Assembly: GCA_964606415.1 (NCBI GenBank)
Contig: CAZSGN010000187.1
Span: 1-5,671, forward strand
DNA: 5,671 nt
Direction of reading: 5' to 3'
From: CAZSGN01 sp964606415
GTDB taxonomy: Bacteria > Bacteroidota > Bacteroidia > Bacteroidales > JBBRXJ01
The notes beneath the pieces are model-generated. The model made no database searches and was not told the DNA's origin. It saw only the letters and a program-made list of their open reading frames with translations. Made by a program: the position numbers and the translations under genes. Positions 5,020 through 5,671 of the stretch are shown here, piece after piece (position 1 is the first letter of the stretch; the number at the start of each line of letters is the position of its first letter).

Positions 5020-5671
5020 ATGAGTAGTACAAGAACAAATTTTTCGATAAATATTACTCCCAAATTCGAAATTCTTTCTGATGATCAGAAAGAGCGGATT
5101 TATAACGGGATGTTAAGGACCTTACAGTATACTGGAGCAGATGTTCATCATGAAGGTGCCCGGGAACTGTTTAAAAAGAATGGTTGTAAAGTTGATGGGA
5201 ACCGGGTTTATTTTACCCCGGATGTCGTTCGTAAGGCTTTGTCTACGGTGCCACCGGTAACGGAAGTCTTTCCGTGGGATGGTGATCAATCTAAAAAGAT
5301 CATCATTGAAAAAAACAGGAGCTATTTTGGCCCTGGACCAACACCTCCTAATTTTATTGACACGGAGACTTTTGAAAGGCGTTTGTATCAACGGAAAGAT
5401 GCATCCATGGTTGCCAGGGTTTGTGATGCTTTGCCAAATATGGGTTATGTCCAGTCACTAGGGTCTATTAGTGATGTAACCAATGGCTTGGCTGATGTTT
5501 ATGAGTTTGCTGATATGATTCGTAATACCACAACACCAATCATGAGCTGGTCTTTCGATAAAGAAGGATGCCGTGATATTCACAGGATGGGCATTGCAAT
5601 GGCCGGAGGCGAAGAGGAGTTTAAGCAAAGGCCAAACTATATTTTTTATGGGGAGCCTATTTCTCCTCTGG
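5020..5671 (+). CDS. Second MttB-superfamily methyltransferase, cut by window end
   Basis: The frame stays open from the ATG to the window edge (217 codons plus one base), so the C-terminal half is outside. It is a paralogue of the preceding gene: both share LSDDQ near residue 20, a TG-x-x-V/M-x-x-HE segment near 40, DALPN (136-140 here), DIH (186-188), GGEEEF (196-201) and EPISPL (212-217). The region between about 80 and 130 differs strongly, with WDGDQSKK and the proline-rich FGPGPTPPNF (103-112) where the first copy has FGTGSDLPF. This suggests a different substrate or a heteromeric partner rather than a recent duplicate. It starts 24 bp after the first copy without a Shine-Dalgarno sequence, so the two are surely cotranscribed. 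No in-frame TAG occurs in the visible part; whether one lies beyond the edge is unknown. Confidence 0.9.
   Translation, partial: MSSTRTNFSINITPKFEILSDDQKERIYNGMLRTLQYTGADVHHEGARELFKKNGCKVDGNRVYFTPDVVRKALSTVPPVTEVFPWDGDQSKKIIIEKNRSYFGPGPTPPNFIDTETFERRLYQRKDASMVARVCDALPNMGYVQSLGSISDVTNGLADVYEFADMIRNTTTPIMSWSFDKEGCRDIHRMGIAMAGGEEEFKQRPNYIFYGEPISPL

Noticed and set aside
1..5671. CRISPR array, transposon, tRNA or rRNA gene
   Set aside because: No regularly spaced repeats, terminal inverted repeats, transposase motifs or cloverleaf-like sequences were seen.

Overview
The window looks like part of a chromosome from an AT-rich member of the Bacteroidota, probably an anaerobe or facultative anaerobe. 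Three things suggest this. All complete genes stop at TAA, most starts lack a Shine-Dalgarno sequence, and the long leader carries a TAnnTTTG-type -7 box of the kind used by the Bacteroidota housekeeping sigma factor. The taxonomic call is an inference; there is no marker gene here.

Layout: positions 1-802 are AT-rich and hold no convincing gene. They contain a candidate promoter at 551-558, which would give a leader of roughly 240 nt with a GC-rich hairpin at 658-679. Five genes then follow on the + strand: (1) 803-1810, a free-standing reactivation (AdoMet-binding) domain of cobalamin-dependent methionine synthase MetH; (2) 1827-2762, methylenetetrahydrofolate reductase MetF; (3) 2821-3462, a small corrinoid protein of the methyltransferase-partner type; (4) 3547-4995, a methyltransferase of the MttB superfamily without pyrrolysine; (5) 5020 to the window edge, a second, divergent MttB-superfamily paralogue cut off by the window end. 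A 12-bp hairpin followed by a T-rich stretch lies between genes 3 and 4, and an 11-bp repeat occurs three times in the intergenic spaces around gene 3.

How the genes may work together: an MttB-type enzyme takes a methyl group from a methylamine or quaternary amine (substrate not readable from sequence) and puts it on the Co(I) corrinoid of gene 3. The methyl group is then passed to tetrahydrofolate or another acceptor, and MetF interconverts methyl- and methylene-tetrahydrofolate. When the corrinoid is oxidised to Co(II), the MetH-type domain of gene 1 could rescue it by reductive methylation with AdoMet. In the well-studied MttB/MtgB-type systems this repair is done by an ATP-dependent iron-sulfur protein (RamA/RACE type). 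An operon-encoded MetH-type activase in that role is the most interesting idea here. No methyl-corrinoid:folate or homocysteine methyltransferase module lies inside the window, so the acceptor remains open.
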